Numbered from the stretch's first letter, positions 27,121-36,346 are shown. The stretch is DNA of 64,000 nt from Chloroflexi bacterium HGW-Chloroflexi-10 (GCA_002840755.1 PHBZ01000002.1:62001-126000); one strand, 5' to 3'. Notes: generated by a model from the sequence alone, not told the origin. Made by a program: numbers and translations.

Positions 27121-28784
27121 TAATCCTCTTTGTCTGGTTCCTCAAATTCGGGATCAGTGTCCTGATCATATTCTCCTATAAAGTAAGCATTGTTTTTATA
27201 TTTCGAAATCTGGTTTTTTCGTATATGTGCAAGTGAATTTTCGATTTGTTTTGGTACTCGTCCTCGAATTTGTATGTAAGAGTCTACTGCTACCTTTAAT
27301 TTGCTGGCATATTCGTCGATCAAAGAATCTATAATGTATTGTCTTGAATTATCGGCTTCATGTAATTGTATGAACGAAAAGAGGGGCAGGTTGTTAAAGT
27401 GTTTGATAAGTGTGTTTGTGCGATTTTGAATAAAGACTTCATTTAGCACCTTGGGATTTGATTTGACAATGTTTTCTGAAGCTTGTTTCCAGGCATTCTG
27501 ATATTGTTCAGGGATAAAGTTATTGGGCGCGTACCATGTGCCTACATTTATCCATTCGAGCCGAACACCTTTTTGTTTAGCTCTTTGTTTGAAAGAATGT
27601 GAAAAATCATCATAAAATATTTTAGAAATTTTATTACGTGTAGCAAAATCAGGTTTAGTTGTTTTTGCAGTACAAAATAATTTAGGTAATTGCATTTTCT
27701 TTGGGTGTTTTTTTTGCCAAAAATAAATCGGTAAATATTTCGGGCCATCCCTTTTTTGTTTAACATACAACAAATGGAAAACTTTATAACGACGTGCATG
27801 AGCCCAGTTTTTGCGAATCGTCCGGGCAATTGATTTTTGAAGCTGTACTTCGTGATTGATTTCTGGTTCTCCAATCGTTGCAAGTATTTCGCCCAGAGAG
27901 TGTTGGCTAATAAAATTCGCTAATTCACCACGAACCATTCCAGTTAAAGAAGTCGTCCACGGCCCAGAACCTTGTTGATAAATTAGCCAATGCAAAGCCT
28001 CATCACTAAAAGGGTAAGGTCTGGTTAAAGTTACAAATTTTGTATCCCTGAAAACGCTAAAAATTAGACGAATATCTTTAATTTCTAATGGAATTCCATC
28101 GCGAGTTCGACTGGTTATGTTAAATGTGGTTGTCTGATCTCGCAAATCAATGATTTTTCGAATTCTTTCAAAGCCTTCTAATTCAATCAGATCGTCTACA
28201 GTAGGGCCGCAAATATTCGGTTTACCATTATATTTTTCGAAAATAACCGCGTTTTCGAGGTTGATTTGTACATGACCAGGTCCTCCAATTCGACTGATAG
28301 GCGATTTTCGATCTTCAGCTAAAATAACACCATCTTCAATATGGATTACAAGAAATCCCTGGTTAGCAAAAGCAGCCTGCTTAATGTATTCTTCAGCAAT
28401 ACTTTGATCTTTTAACTCAAAAATATCCGCAACATATATAGATGCAACCTGTAATGCAATGAAATAACCGGTGAATAGTGCGGCAAGAATAAGCACTACA
28501 TCCCATGCAAATAAAAGTGCCAGAATGTGATTAAATATAACAATAATAGGTAATGGATATGCATCAAGTACTTTTAGTAAACGAAAAGATAAGTCTCCTG
28601 GAGTGTGCATGGTAATTGCTAAAAGTATCCAGATAAATATAAAACTTAATTGTAAGATTAATCCCCTATAATTGCCGGCTTTATTTGAAAAACCAAACAG
28701 TTCATTGATAATTGATTCCATGTAATTCAGGAATCTTTTGTTGTTTTCATCCAATACTTCTTGGAAAGATTGTTGTCGGTTCAT
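27120..28784 (-). CDS. SPFH/band-7-like membrane protein, second of a pair
   Basis: 554 aa. I recognise no named family beyond a likely SPFH core. Two or three membrane segments (about 45-65, 80-140; FIFIWILLAITMH, VVLILAALFTGYFIAL) come before a domain (about 145-310) with SPFH-like order: GGPGHVQINLENAVIFEKY, then ICGPTVDDLIELEGFERI, IIDLRDQTT and TRDGIPLEIKDIRLIFSVF. The C-terminal 230 residues are helical and basic without obvious motifs. ATG 28784 overlaps the upstream stop as ATGA with an AAGGA site; the longer start at 28811 is less likely. It resembles its neighbour in the core, suggesting an HflK/HflC-like heteromeric scaffold. Function unknown. Confidence 0.75.
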   Translation of the reverse strand: MNRQQSFQEVLDENNKRFLNYMESIINELFGFSNKAGNYRGLILQLSFIFIWILLAITMHTPGDLSFRLLKVLDAYPLPIIVIFNHILALLFAWDVVLILAALFTGYFIALQVASIYVADIFELKDQSIAEEYIKQAAFANQGFLVIHIEDGVILAEDRKSPISRIGGPGHVQINLENAVIFEKYNGKPNICGPTVDDLIELEGFERIRKIIDLRDQTTTFNITSRTRDGIPLEIKDIRLIFSVFRDTKFVTLTRPYPFSDEALHWLIYQQGSGPWTTSLTGMVRGELANFISQHSLGEILATIGEPEINHEVQLQKSIARTIRKNWAHARRYKVFHLLYVKQKRDGPKYLPIYFWQKKHPKKMQLPKLFCTAKTTKPDFATRNKISKIFYDDFSHSFKQRAKQKGVRLEWINVGTWYAPNNFIPEQYQNAWKQASENIVKSNPKVLNEVFIQNRTNTLIKHFNNLPLFSFIQLHEADNSRQYIIDSLIDEYASKLKVAVDSYIQIRGRVPKQIENSLAHIRKNQISKYKNNAYFIGEYDQDTDPEFEEPDKED

Positions 28785-30154
28785 GCTGATCCTTTTTGCA
28801 GCGTTATCCATTCCATTAAGTCACTGATTGCGCTGTACTCGTCTTTCAGGTAAGAGGCGAGATTGGGATCTTGTTGAATATGATATAAATTGCCCTTGAT
28901 TAATGCAGAAAGAATCTCGGTATTACTAAGATTCTGGTGTAAAGGTATCGCTCCTAAATAATGCGTGGCACCGTATGCGTAATCTAAAAGTGCCTGGTTT
29001 TGTCCCCTGATCATTTCAACTGTTTGCATTTGTTCAACATTTTTTTTATCTTTTTGGGAAAAATCGAGCCAGGAGGTTGTCCATCGTTTCAAAAGCTGTT
29101 CTTCCACCTCTTCCGAAAAAAACAAATGGATTAAAGTAACCGCAATAATCTTAATGCCTCTTTTTTTCAAGAGATCGTACTCTTTACTAAATTCGCTTTC
29201 AGAGGTTTCATTCCCATATTCATCTAGAATGATAAAGTTTGGCTGCGACAAGCGTTGTTTAATTTGTTTTGATACCACTTCAAGTTTGTTTGTTTCATTT
29301 TTCGATAACGGAAATAGTTCACTTAGAGTCACTTTTTCAAGATATTCACGCCAGACGTCCGCTGCGAGGTGTGCTGGTAACCAGGTCCAACTGGTAATTC
29401 GTTCAGGATTATCTTCCGGTTTATCAAGATCAACATTGCGACCTATAATGGCTCTTTCTACGGCTGTTGGGTTATAACCGAATTCGGTATTGCCTTCACC
29501 GGGAACTGTATCCAGTTGAAAAACAACAGAGATATGTGCGCAAACCTCGATCCCATCTCTGGTGTATGCTTTGGAATTATTTCTTCGTTCTTGTCGAGCT
29601 TCGTAGGCTGCATCGGATTCGTTTTCACCTTTTGGTTGAAAAGGTTTTTCTTCAAGCCTAGGGCCAATTCTTTGAAATTGGACGTGCAAATCGACGACAC
29701 CAGCAATCGAATCGTTCCTTTCAGTAAACGCTACGCCAGGTCCGACTGCTCCTTTGAATTTCGCCGGTGTGCGAATGACAGCTGCACTGGCAGTATCCAA
29801 TAGGATAACGCCTGGTCCTTGCCTAAGCCTTTCGTCCTTTCGTTCCCTCAATTCGCCGTTTTCTATAAACATTGCTGGGCCATGATCGCCTGTTAAATAG
29901 CTGAATAACCTTGAGGCAATTAGAATTCGATGAGAGAGTTTTCTTACTGGAAGGGTAAATTGACTGAAGAACAGAATAAATAAGCAACATATTAAAAACA
30001 AGACTGCTAATGTCGCAAAAACAAGATTTAGATTACTTAACAATCCCCCATTAAGTAAAACAAGAGTGACTAATAATACAGCAAAAATTCCGACAGCAAA
30101 ATATATTTTACGCCATACAGATTTACCGGTTGTCAGATTCTTTTTTGGTTTCAT
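28781..30154 (-). CDS. SPFH/band-7-like membrane protein, first of a pair
   Basis: 457-aa protein with two N-terminal transmembrane helices (about 14-36, 45-65) and an SPFH-like domain (about 95-260): RQGPGVILLDTASAAVIRTP, GAVGPGVAFTERNDSIAG, VDLHVQFQRIGP and AYTRDGIEVCAHISVVFQLD. The TRDGI turn and the GPG..E..DLR/DLH order are shared with the next protein. The charged helical C-half includes KKRGIKIIAVTLIHLFFSEEVEEQLLKRW, typical of how SPFH proteins continue after the core. It is the operon head, with about 140 nt upstream of unassigned DNA shared with proline dehydrogenase. Specific function unknown. Confidence 0.75.
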   Translation of the reverse strand: MKPKKNLTTGKSVWRKIYFAVGIFAVLLVTLVLLNGGLLSNLNLVFATLAVLFLICCLFILFFSQFTLPVRKLSHRILIASRLFSYLTGDHGPAMFIENGELRERKDERLRQGPGVILLDTASAAVIRTPAKFKGAVGPGVAFTERNDSIAGVVDLHVQFQRIGPRLEEKPFQPKGENESDAAYEARQERRNNSKAYTRDGIEVCAHISVVFQLDTVPGEGNTEFGYNPTAVERAIIGRNVDLDKPEDNPERITSWTWLPAHLAADVWREYLEKVTLSELFPLSKNETNKLEVVSKQIKQRLSQPNFIILDEYGNETSESEFSKEYDLLKKRGIKIIAVTLIHLFFSEEVEEQLLKRWTTSWLDFSQKDKKNVEQMQTVEMIRGQNQALLDYAYGATHYLGAIPLHQNLSNTEILSALIKGNLYHIQQDPNLASYLKDEYSAISDLMEWITLQKGSA

Positions 30155-30293
30155 TATAGATATTCTATACTATTTTTCTTTCGTTGGTTAATATTAATTG
30201 GAGTTCAATAACAATGTCATGGTGTATAGTTTAAGGGAAATGAGAAAAAATTGATTGTGCTAAAATCTTATACATAGATAAAAGGCCAGAAAG

Positions 30294-31250
30294 ATGCTAA
30301 AGGAAATATTAATATATTTATCAAAATCAGAAAGGCTTCAAAATATGTTTTCCAATTGGAAAATTGCAAGACGGGTATCATCTCGTTTTGTTGCAGGGGA
30401 GAATAGGCAGGAAGCAATTCAAATTGTAAGAAAATTAAATCAAGATGGTTTTTTAGTTACATTGGCTCATTTGGGAGAGCACACATTAACTTTTGAGGCA
30501 GCTAAGATTGCAGGCGAAGAAATTGTTCTCTTGGTTCAGGAGATTCAAAACGAAAAAATTCAAGCCAATGTGTCCATTAAGTTAACCCAATTAGGATTGT
30601 TAATTGATACAGAGTTATTAGAAAGTAATCTCCAAAAAATTTTACTCAAAGCGCGTGATACCGATAACTTTATTCGGATTGACATGGAAGATTCATCCAT
30701 AACAGGGCGAACCTTAGAAATCTTGAATTGGTGTCGATCGAGTTATTCGGGTGTAGGTATCGTTTTGCAGAGCTATTTATTCCGAACTGAGATCGATATA
30801 GTCTCTTTGCTTGATCAATGCGTGCCCATTCGGTTGGTAAAAGGAGCATATCTTGAATCGAATTTGGTTGCTTTTACAAAGATGGAGGATGTAGATAAAA
30901 ATTTTGATAGAATTACGAATTTAATCCTGGACAAATCAATTTCGTGTGATCAAAACAAGATTTCTGAAAGTTTCATTTTTCCTCCTTTATTAGCTGTTGC
31001 CAGCCATGATGAAAAAAGAATTGTTTCGGTTATTGAAAATGCGAAGTTGAGAAATATTCCCAATAAATTGGTGGAACTTCAAATGCTTTATGGAATACGG
31101 CGAGATTTACAGGAAAAATATCGCGAAATGGGTTATCCGGTTAGAATTTATGTGCCGTATGGAACACATTGGTACCCATATTTTATGAGGCGCCTTGCAG
31201 AACGCCCTGCCAATGTTTGGTTTCTTGTTAAAAATATATTTAAAACCTGA
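30294..31250 (+). CDS. Proline dehydrogenase
   Basis: 318-aa monofunctional FAD-dependent proline dehydrogenase (PRODH/PutA-type barrel), oxidising proline to pyrroline-5-carboxylate and passing electrons to quinone. Diagnostic segments are FIRIDMEDSSITGRTLE, IRLVKGAYLES, ASHDEKRI, ELQMLYGIRRDLQEKY and VPYGTHWYPYFMRRLAERPAN, which hold FAD and the substrate Arg pair. The length is that of the short bacterial enzyme. No pyrroline-5-carboxylate dehydrogenase is in the window. It has an AGAAAG ribosome site and is divergent from the SPFH-like operon. Confidence 0.9.
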   Translation: MLKEILIYLSKSERLQNMFSNWKIARRVSSRFVAGENRQEAIQIVRKLNQDGFLVTLAHLGEHTLTFEAAKIAGEEIVLLVQEIQNEKIQANVSIKLTQLGLLIDTELLESNLQKILLKARDTDNFIRIDMEDSSITGRTLEILNWCRSSYSGVGIVLQSYLFRTEIDIVSLLDQCVPIRLVKGAYLESNLVAFTKMEDVDKNFDRITNLILDKSISCDQNKISESFIFPPLLAVASHDEKRIVSVIENAKLRNIPNKLVELQMLYGIRRDLQEKYREMGYPVRIYVPYGTHWYPYFMRRLAERPANVWFLVKNIFKT

Positions 31251-31268
31251 TTAGCTTAAAGGAGAAAT

Positions 31269-32153
31269 ATGGAGCGAAACCCGCCAGATAAAAAAAAGCT
31301 TTTCCTTTTGGACACATGGACGATTCTATTTGCTGTAGTTACTTATTGTGTTGGAGGAGGATTCGTTTCTTATCTGGGTAAAGTGATAAATTGGCTTGCT
31401 TTTTGGACGGGATTGATAATTGTTGTTTTATTTATTGTCAGCTTTAATTTTATTTATGAATTTTTTCGGTTACAGGAAAGCAAGGCTGCGCAAAAGAGTG
31501 AAAAAGATTTTCGACTAAGAACAATCTATCTGCAATTTGGACTCACTACGTTGACGATAGGCGCTGTATTAACTGTGTTATTGTATTCAGTCCAGAACAT
31601 TGGTGTTGTAGTTTGGTTGTTTTTGGCAATATTTTTTATCATGAATTTATCAAATGCAGTACCGCCATTATCACTAAAAAAATCCGGATATGGTGAATTA
31701 GTCAGCGCGGTAAATATCGCTGTACTTGCTCCCGCGTTTTCTGTTTCCTTGCAATTGGGGGATATCCATCCCACTTTGGTTTTAATAACTTTTCCAATGT
31801 TCTTTTTGTTTCTTTCTATGTTTTTAGCAATTTCTTTAGAGGGTTATTTTGAAGACATAAAGACGAATAGAAATACACTAATGACTCGCTTGGGATGGAA
31901 GACAGGGATTAATTTACATAATATTTTTATATTGATGACTTTTTTTATTTACGGATTGAGTACATTATTAGGATTGTCGTGGCAGTTAAGTTATCCAGTG
32001 TTTTTTTCGATCCCAATAGCCATTATCCAATTTTGGGAAATGGTGCGGATTAATGAGGGCCATAAACCTCGTTGGAAATTGCTTCGTCTATCGTCCATAG
32101 GCACGGTGGCGGTTTTAAATTACTTTCTTTTATTCCGGATGTGGTTAGGATAA
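31269..32153 (+). CDS. UbiA-like membrane protein with degenerate prenyltransferase motifs
   Basis: 294-aa polytopic membrane protein with about eight or nine helices. The segment EGYFEDIKTNRNTLMTRLGW aligns with the second Asp-rich motif of UbiA prenyltransferases (D..D...GK.TL...LG), and the first motif would fall at NFIYEFFRLQESKAAQ, where the normal NDxxDxxxD is not kept. Fold and helix pattern therefore suggest the UbiA superfamily, but prenyl-diphosphate chemistry is doubtful. It is 18 nt after proline dehydrogenase and 3 nt before moeA. Other membrane-protein families cannot be excluded. Confidence 0.55.
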   Translation: MERNPPDKKKLFLLDTWTILFAVVTYCVGGGFVSYLGKVINWLAFWTGLIIVVLFIVSFNFIYEFFRLQESKAAQKSEKDFRLRTIYLQFGLTTLTIGAVLTVLLYSVQNIGVVVWLFLAIFFIMNLSNAVPPLSLKKSGYGELVSAVNIAVLAPAFSVSLQLGDIHPTLVLITFPMFFLFLSMFLAISLEGYFEDIKTNRNTLMTRLGWKTGINLHNIFILMTFFIYGLSTLLGLSWQLSYPVFFSIPIAIIQFWEMVRINEGHKPRWKLLRLSSIGTVAVLNYFLLFRMWLG

Positions 32154-32156
32154 AAA

Positions 32157-33395
32157 ATGCCTGAATTTCTTTCTTTGGTTCCGCCTGATATTGCACGAGA
32201 TACGCTTTTAAAACACATTGAATATTCTCCAGGAATATCTCAAATTCCAGTATTTGAAGCTCTTGACCGTGTTTTGGCAATGGATATAGTCTCGAATGAG
32301 AATTTACCAGCTTTTGTCAGAAGTACGGTAGACGGTTATGCAGTTCGTTGTGTTGATACTTTTGGTTCTACAGAAACAATGCCTTCATTTTTCTCCATTA
32401 TTGGCGAGGTCAGGATGGGTGAAAAAACCGATTTGACCCTTTCTGAAGGCCAATGCGCAGTTATTCACACGGGTGGCATGTTGCCTCAAGGAGCTGATGC
32501 CGTCGTTATGATTGAACATACTCAGAAATCGATAGCCAATGAAATAGAAGTATTCAGGGCAATTGGAAAAGGTGAAAATATACTTCATCAGGGAGAAGAT
32601 GTTGAAATAGGAGAAAGAATTTTTTCCAAAGGGAATGTAATTCAAATAGGCGATATAGGCGGGTTGTTGGCATTGGGTTTTGTTTCTATTCCTGTGTTTA
32701 ATTTGCCAAAAGTCGGAATCATATCAACAGGGGATGAATTGGTTGAACCAGGAGACACCTTGCTTCCAGGAAAAATACGCGATATTAACTCATATACTCT
32801 TTCTAATTTAATAAGAAAATATGGTGGGATTCCAAAAACATACGGAATAGTACGCGACAACCCCGATTCATTATCTCTAATGATGCGCCAGGCTCATATG
32901 GAAAATGATCTGGTAATTGTAACGGCAGGTTCATCTGCCAGTGTTCGTGACTATACTTCAGATGTAGTTAATCTGCTTGGCTCACCCGGTGTTCTTGTCC
33001 ATGGAGTGAATGTCCGTCCAGGTAAGCCAACAATTCTGGGATACTGTGATCATAAACCTGTCATTGGTTTACCAGGAAACCCCGTGAGTGCATTAGTTAT
33101 TGCAATGTTGTTTGTGCTTCCTGTATTGCGCAAATTGCGAGGTGAAGTTCGGGTTGAACCATTTGTTGATCAGCGTGTACGTGTTTCAATAAATATTTCA
33201 TCAGTAACCGGGCGCGAAGATTGGGTGCCTGTAAAATTCTTAAGTCCCGGCAGGGATGGTATTTTAGTGGTAGAACCAATTTTTTATAAAAGCAATTTAA
33301 TTTTTTCGGTTATCCGTGCGGACGGCTTTGTAAAAATCGGATCTGACGCCAATGGGATTATGCCGAATGATATTCTCGATTTCTATAGAATTTAA
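32157..33395 (+). CDS. moeA: Molybdopterin molybdenumtransferase MoeA
   Basis: 412-aa MoeA, which inserts molybdate (or tungstate) into adenylylated molybdopterin. Marks are PAFVRSTVDGYAVR, GEVRMGEKTDLTLSEGQCAVIHTGGMLPQGADAVV, KVGIISTGDELVEPGD with GKIRDINSYTLSNLI, and VRPGKPTILGYCDHKPVIGLPGNPVSALV; domain order and length are normal. It is directly followed by a second MoeA-type gene. It can serve the formate dehydrogenase encoded at 50801-55435. Confidence 0.94.
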   Translation: MPEFLSLVPPDIARDTLLKHIEYSPGISQIPVFEALDRVLAMDIVSNENLPAFVRSTVDGYAVRCVDTFGSTETMPSFFSIIGEVRMGEKTDLTLSEGQCAVIHTGGMLPQGADAVVMIEHTQKSIANEIEVFRAIGKGENILHQGEDVEIGERIFSKGNVIQIGDIGGLLALGFVSIPVFNLPKVGIISTGDELVEPGDTLLPGKIRDINSYTLSNLIRKYGGIPKTYGIVRDNPDSLSLMMRQAHMENDLVIVTAGSSASVRDYTSDVVNLLGSPGVLVHGVNVRPGKPTILGYCDHKPVIGLPGNPVSALVIAMLFVLPVLRKLRGEVRVEPFVDQRVRVSINISSVTGREDWVPVKFLSPGRDGILVVEPIFYKSNLIFSVIRADGFVKIGSDANGIMPNDILDFYRI

Positions 33396-33404
33396 AGGAG
33401 TTTC

Positions 33405-35363
33405 ATGGGTTTCTATTTACACGATATTCCATTGGATGCAGCCAAAAAAAGATTTTATGAAGTATTGGATCAGTATCATTTGCGAAATACGCTCGGCATT
33501 GAAAGCATTCCAATTAATGAAAATGCCATAAATAGGGTATTGGCACAACCCGTTTGGGCAATATTATCTTCTCCACATTACCATGCGTCTGCGATGGATG
33601 GATTCGCAGTTCGGTCTGAAACGATTCAAAATGCACTGCCTTCGCTTCCTATCAGTCTGATTTTAGGTGAACAAACAGTCTATGTAGATACAGGTGATCC
33701 ATTACCGGATTGGGCTAATTGTGTCATTCCAATTGAACAGACAGAATCGATAAACGAGAACAATGAAATATCAGACGATAAAAGAAATTCTTATGCTATT
33801 CGAGTTCGTGCTTCACTTGCCCCCTGGATCCATGTTCGTTCTATGGGTGAAGACATCATTTCTTCAGAGTTGGTTCTCCCTGCTGGGAAACAATTGGTAC
33901 CTGTGGATTTAGGTGCGGCTGCTGCTTGCGGTCAAACTGAATTGGTAGTTGTTCGTAAATCCAGGGTGGCTATTATCCCTACAGGGACGGAATTAGTAAG
34001 GATTGGTTCCGAAGTAAAACGAGGTGATATCATTGAATATAATTCAATCGTTTTAGCAGGACAGGTTTTACAATGGGGTGGATTACCGAAACGCTATGAT
34101 ATTGTTGGGGATAATTTCAATTCGATTAGCCAACGTGTTTTAGAAGCAGCCGAAGATAATGATTTAATATTACTAAATGCCGGCTCTTCGGCCGGATCCG
34201 AAGATTTTTCTTCTGCTGTTATAGAAAAATTGGGTGAAGTTTTGGTGCATGGGATTGCAGTTCGACCTGGACACCCTGTAATTTTGGGCATTATTAATTC
34301 TGGAAAAGAACGTAAAGTGCCCATTATTGGTATTCCTGGTTACCCAGTCTCTGCAGCATTGACTGGCGAGATTTTTGTGAAACCATTGATTCAGGAATGG
34401 GCCGGCATAAAGAATATTAAATCTCCCATCTTGGAAGCAAAAATAACCCGAAAAATCACTTCGCCTGCTGGAGACGATGATTATTTGCGTGTAGTTACAG
34501 CAAAAGTAAATGGACAATATTTAGCAGCCCCATTGGCCCGTGGAGCAGGTGTGATTACATCATTAGTTCGGTCTGACGGTTATGCGGTTATTCCTCGAGG
34601 AATTCAGGGACTGGAAGCTGGGGAAAAAATTCAGGTAATCCTGAATAAATCAATGGATGAAATTGATAATACTTTGTTGATGATTGGATCACATGATTTA
34701 ACCATTGATGTTTTGGCTGAATATTTAGCAGTTCGTGGGGTGAGGCTTGTTTCTTCAAATGTCGGAAGTTTAGGCGGTCTGATGAGTCTTAATAGGGGTG
34801 AATCTCATTTTTCTGGTTCACATTTATTGGACCCTGAAGATGGTAGTTATAATATTAATTATGTAAAGAAATATTTAGAATTAAAAAATGTAAAAATCAT
34901 TCATTGGGTGCGCCGTGAGCAGGGTTTATTGGTGGCTGCTGGAAACCCCAAAAATATAAATAATTTACAGGATATCTCTAAGGGGAAGGTTAAATTTATT
35001 AATCGCCAACGTGGATCCGGAACTAGAGTTTTATTGGACTACTATTTACAAAAGAATGGCATAGATAAACAACATATTACCGGGTATCTTTTGGAAGAAT
35101 ACAATCATTTGGGGGTGGCAGTTGCCGTGGATTCAGGTAAAGCAGATGTAGGTCTGGGTATTAATGCTGCTGCTAAAGCCCTTGGCCTCGATTTTATACC
35201 CTTGTTTTATGAAAATTATGATTTGATAATTCCCAATGATGTTTACTATAGTGAAAATTTTAAACCCGTTTTGGATGCTATGGTGAATTCTGATTTTCGG
35301 AATCGTGTACAAACTTTACCAGGATATGATATCTTTTGTATGGGGATAGAGTTGGTAGAATAA
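33405..35363 (+). CDS. MoeA fused to a periplasmic-binding-like domain
   Basis: 652-aa fusion. Residues about 1-420 are a second MoeA (SAMDGFAVRS, VIPTGTELVRIGS, VRPGHPVILGI, IGIPGYPVSA). Residues about 425-652 are a type-2 periplasmic-binding/LysR-substrate-type domain without signal peptide (LLMIGSHDLTIDVLAEYL, INRQRGSGTRVLLDYYL, GYLLEEYNHLGVAVAVDSGKADVGLGI). The C-domain resembles those proposed to sense or hold molybdate/tungstate or a cofactor intermediate. It lies 9 nt after moeA with a GGAG site. MoeA pairs are known in organisms using both Mo and W enzymes; which metal this copy serves is unknown. Confidence 0.9.
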   Translation: MGFYLHDIPLDAAKKRFYEVLDQYHLRNTLGIESIPINENAINRVLAQPVWAILSSPHYHASAMDGFAVRSETIQNALPSLPISLILGEQTVYVDTGDPLPDWANCVIPIEQTESINENNEISDDKRNSYAIRVRASLAPWIHVRSMGEDIISSELVLPAGKQLVPVDLGAAAACGQTELVVVRKSRVAIIPTGTELVRIGSEVKRGDIIEYNSIVLAGQVLQWGGLPKRYDIVGDNFNSISQRVLEAAEDNDLILLNAGSSAGSEDFSSAVIEKLGEVLVHGIAVRPGHPVILGIINSGKERKVPIIGIPGYPVSAALTGEIFVKPLIQEWAGIKNIKSPILEAKITRKITSPAGDDDYLRVVTAKVNGQYLAAPLARGAGVITSLVRSDGYAVIPRGIQGLEAGEKIQVILNKSMDEIDNTLLMIGSHDLTIDVLAEYLAVRGVRLVSSNVGSLGGLMSLNRGESHFSGSHLLDPEDGSYNINYVKKYLELKNVKIIHWVRREQGLLVAAGNPKNINNLQDISKGKVKFINRQRGSGTRVLLDYYLQKNGIDKQHITGYLLEEYNHLGVAVAVDSGKADVGLGINAAAKALGLDFIPLFYENYDLIIPNDVYYSENFKPVLDAMVNSDFRNRVQTLPGYDIFCMGIELVE

Positions 35364-35382
35364 CTAATAAAAGGAGGTGTTA

Positions 35383-35841
35383 ATGACTATTGGTGTTTCT
35401 GAACGCGCACCTGAGTTTGTATTAAAAGATGAAACAGGTGAGTTGACCAGGCTATATGATTTTAAAAATCAACCGGTTGTGTTATATTTTTATCCGAAAG
35501 ATGATACTCCAGGGTGTACAACAGAAGCATGTGAATTTCGAGATGACTTTTCGGAATATATTAAAGCCGGCGTGGTCGTTTTAGGGATTAGTCCGGATTC
35601 CCCCAATTCGCATTTAAAATTTAAGAAAAAATACAGTCTGCCTTTTCGATTATTGGCGGATGAAGATCACAGTGTTTGTGAAGCTTATGGAGTTTGGGGA
35701 TTAAAAAAAATGTATGGAAAGGAATATTTTGGGGTTCTAAGAACGACTTTTTTGATCTCACCAGATGGCCTAATTAAAGCCGTATTTGAGAATGTTAAAC
35801 CAAAAGGACACTCAAAAGAAATTCTAGCAGCTCTAAAATAA
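35383..35841 (+). CDS. bcp: Thioredoxin-dependent peroxiredoxin (Bcp/PrxQ)
   Basis: 152-aa PrxQ peroxiredoxin reducing hydroperoxides. The active site YPKDDTPGCTTEACEFRDDF holds peroxidatic C45 and the resolving C50, the PrxQ spacing. VVVLGISPDSPNSHLKFK and GKEYFGVLRTTFLI are also typical. The ATG at 35383 is preceded by AAGGAGG (35371-35377); the in-frame GTG at 35377 overlaps that site and is rejected. It follows the MoeA fusion by 19 nt and ends at a strong bidirectional terminator. Confidence 0.95.
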   Translation: MTIGVSERAPEFVLKDETGELTRLYDFKNQPVVLYFYPKDDTPGCTTEACEFRDDFSEYIKAGVVVLGISPDSPNSHLKFKKKYSLPFRLLADEDHSVCEAYGVWGLKKMYGKEYFGVLRTTFLISPDGLIKAVFENVKPKGHSKEILAALK

Positions 35842-35843
35842 AA

Positions 35844-35879
35844 TAACCGGGTGCTTTTTAGATTAAAAGCACCCGGTTA
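35844..35879. terminator. Bidirectional terminator between bcp and the Rrf2 gene
   Basis: Perfect 15-bp stem, TAACCGGGTGCTTTT (35844-35858) and its complement (35865-35879), with a 6-nt loop. A/T runs on both sides serve the converging genes. Confidence 0.9.
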
Positions 35880-35884
35880 AAAAA

Positions 35885-36346
35885 TTAATCTGCTACTAAT
35901 GGCAATAACTCAGAATTATTTATTTTAAGCTGAGTTTCTATTTCTTTTTTTGCCAGATCCAGAAGATATACTCCTCCCAAATATGAGACGATAGTGTTTT
36001 GCATATTGAACCACATTTCTTGTGCAGCACAATCCTCTTTCCTCTCGCATTCTTCTCCACAGTCCAGACAAGAGTTGAGACAAATGGGACCCTCTAGAGA
36101 TTCTGCTATCTTTAGAACAGAAATGTCTTCGGGAGGAATATTCAATCTTAGCCCGCCTCGTGGACCAGGTGACGCTTTAATTAAACCTGTTTGCATCAAG
36201 GTATGACCAATTTGATGCAAAAAAGGTAATGGAATATTTAAATTTTCAGCCAATTGTGCTGTAGGTATTGGGCGGCTATTTTCTTCTTTGGCAAGCGCCA
36301 CCATTAATTGAATGCCATAATCCAGCCTGCGACTAATTCGAAACAT
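35885..36346 (-). CDS. Rrf2-family transcriptional regulator
   Basis: 153-aa Rrf2 regulator with an N-terminal winged helix (ISRRLDYGIQLMVALAKEE, IPLPFLHQIGHTLMQTGLI, GPRGGLRL) and a Cys-rich region at about 90-110 (CLNSCLDCGEECERKEDC), suited to bind an Fe-S cluster as in IscR/NsrR/RsrR. ATG 36346 has GAGG 5 nt upstream; the GTG at 36352 overlaps that site. A perfect inverted repeat flanks its -10 region, consistent with autoregulation. The divergent neighbour is a cytochrome c, so control of respiration by Fe-S/redox/NO state is plausible. Candidate ligands cannot be told apart. Confidence 0.92.
   Translation of the reverse strand: MFRISRRLDYGIQLMVALAKEENSRPIPTAQLAENLNIPLPFLHQIGHTLMQTGLIKASPGPRGGLRLNIPPEDISVLKIAESLEGPICLNSCLDCGEECERKEDCAAQEMWFNMQNTIVSYLGGVYLLDLAKKEIETQLKINNSELLPLVAD

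Noticed and set aside
27120..30154. Naming the pair hflK/hflC
   Set aside because: Lengths, extra N-terminal helices and C-terminal regions differ; no FtsH gene is near. Only a general SPFH resemblance can be supported.
34173..34517. 114-codon minus-strand frame opposite the MoeA fusion
   Set aside because: Overlaps conserved MoeA motifs on the sense strand and has no start signal.
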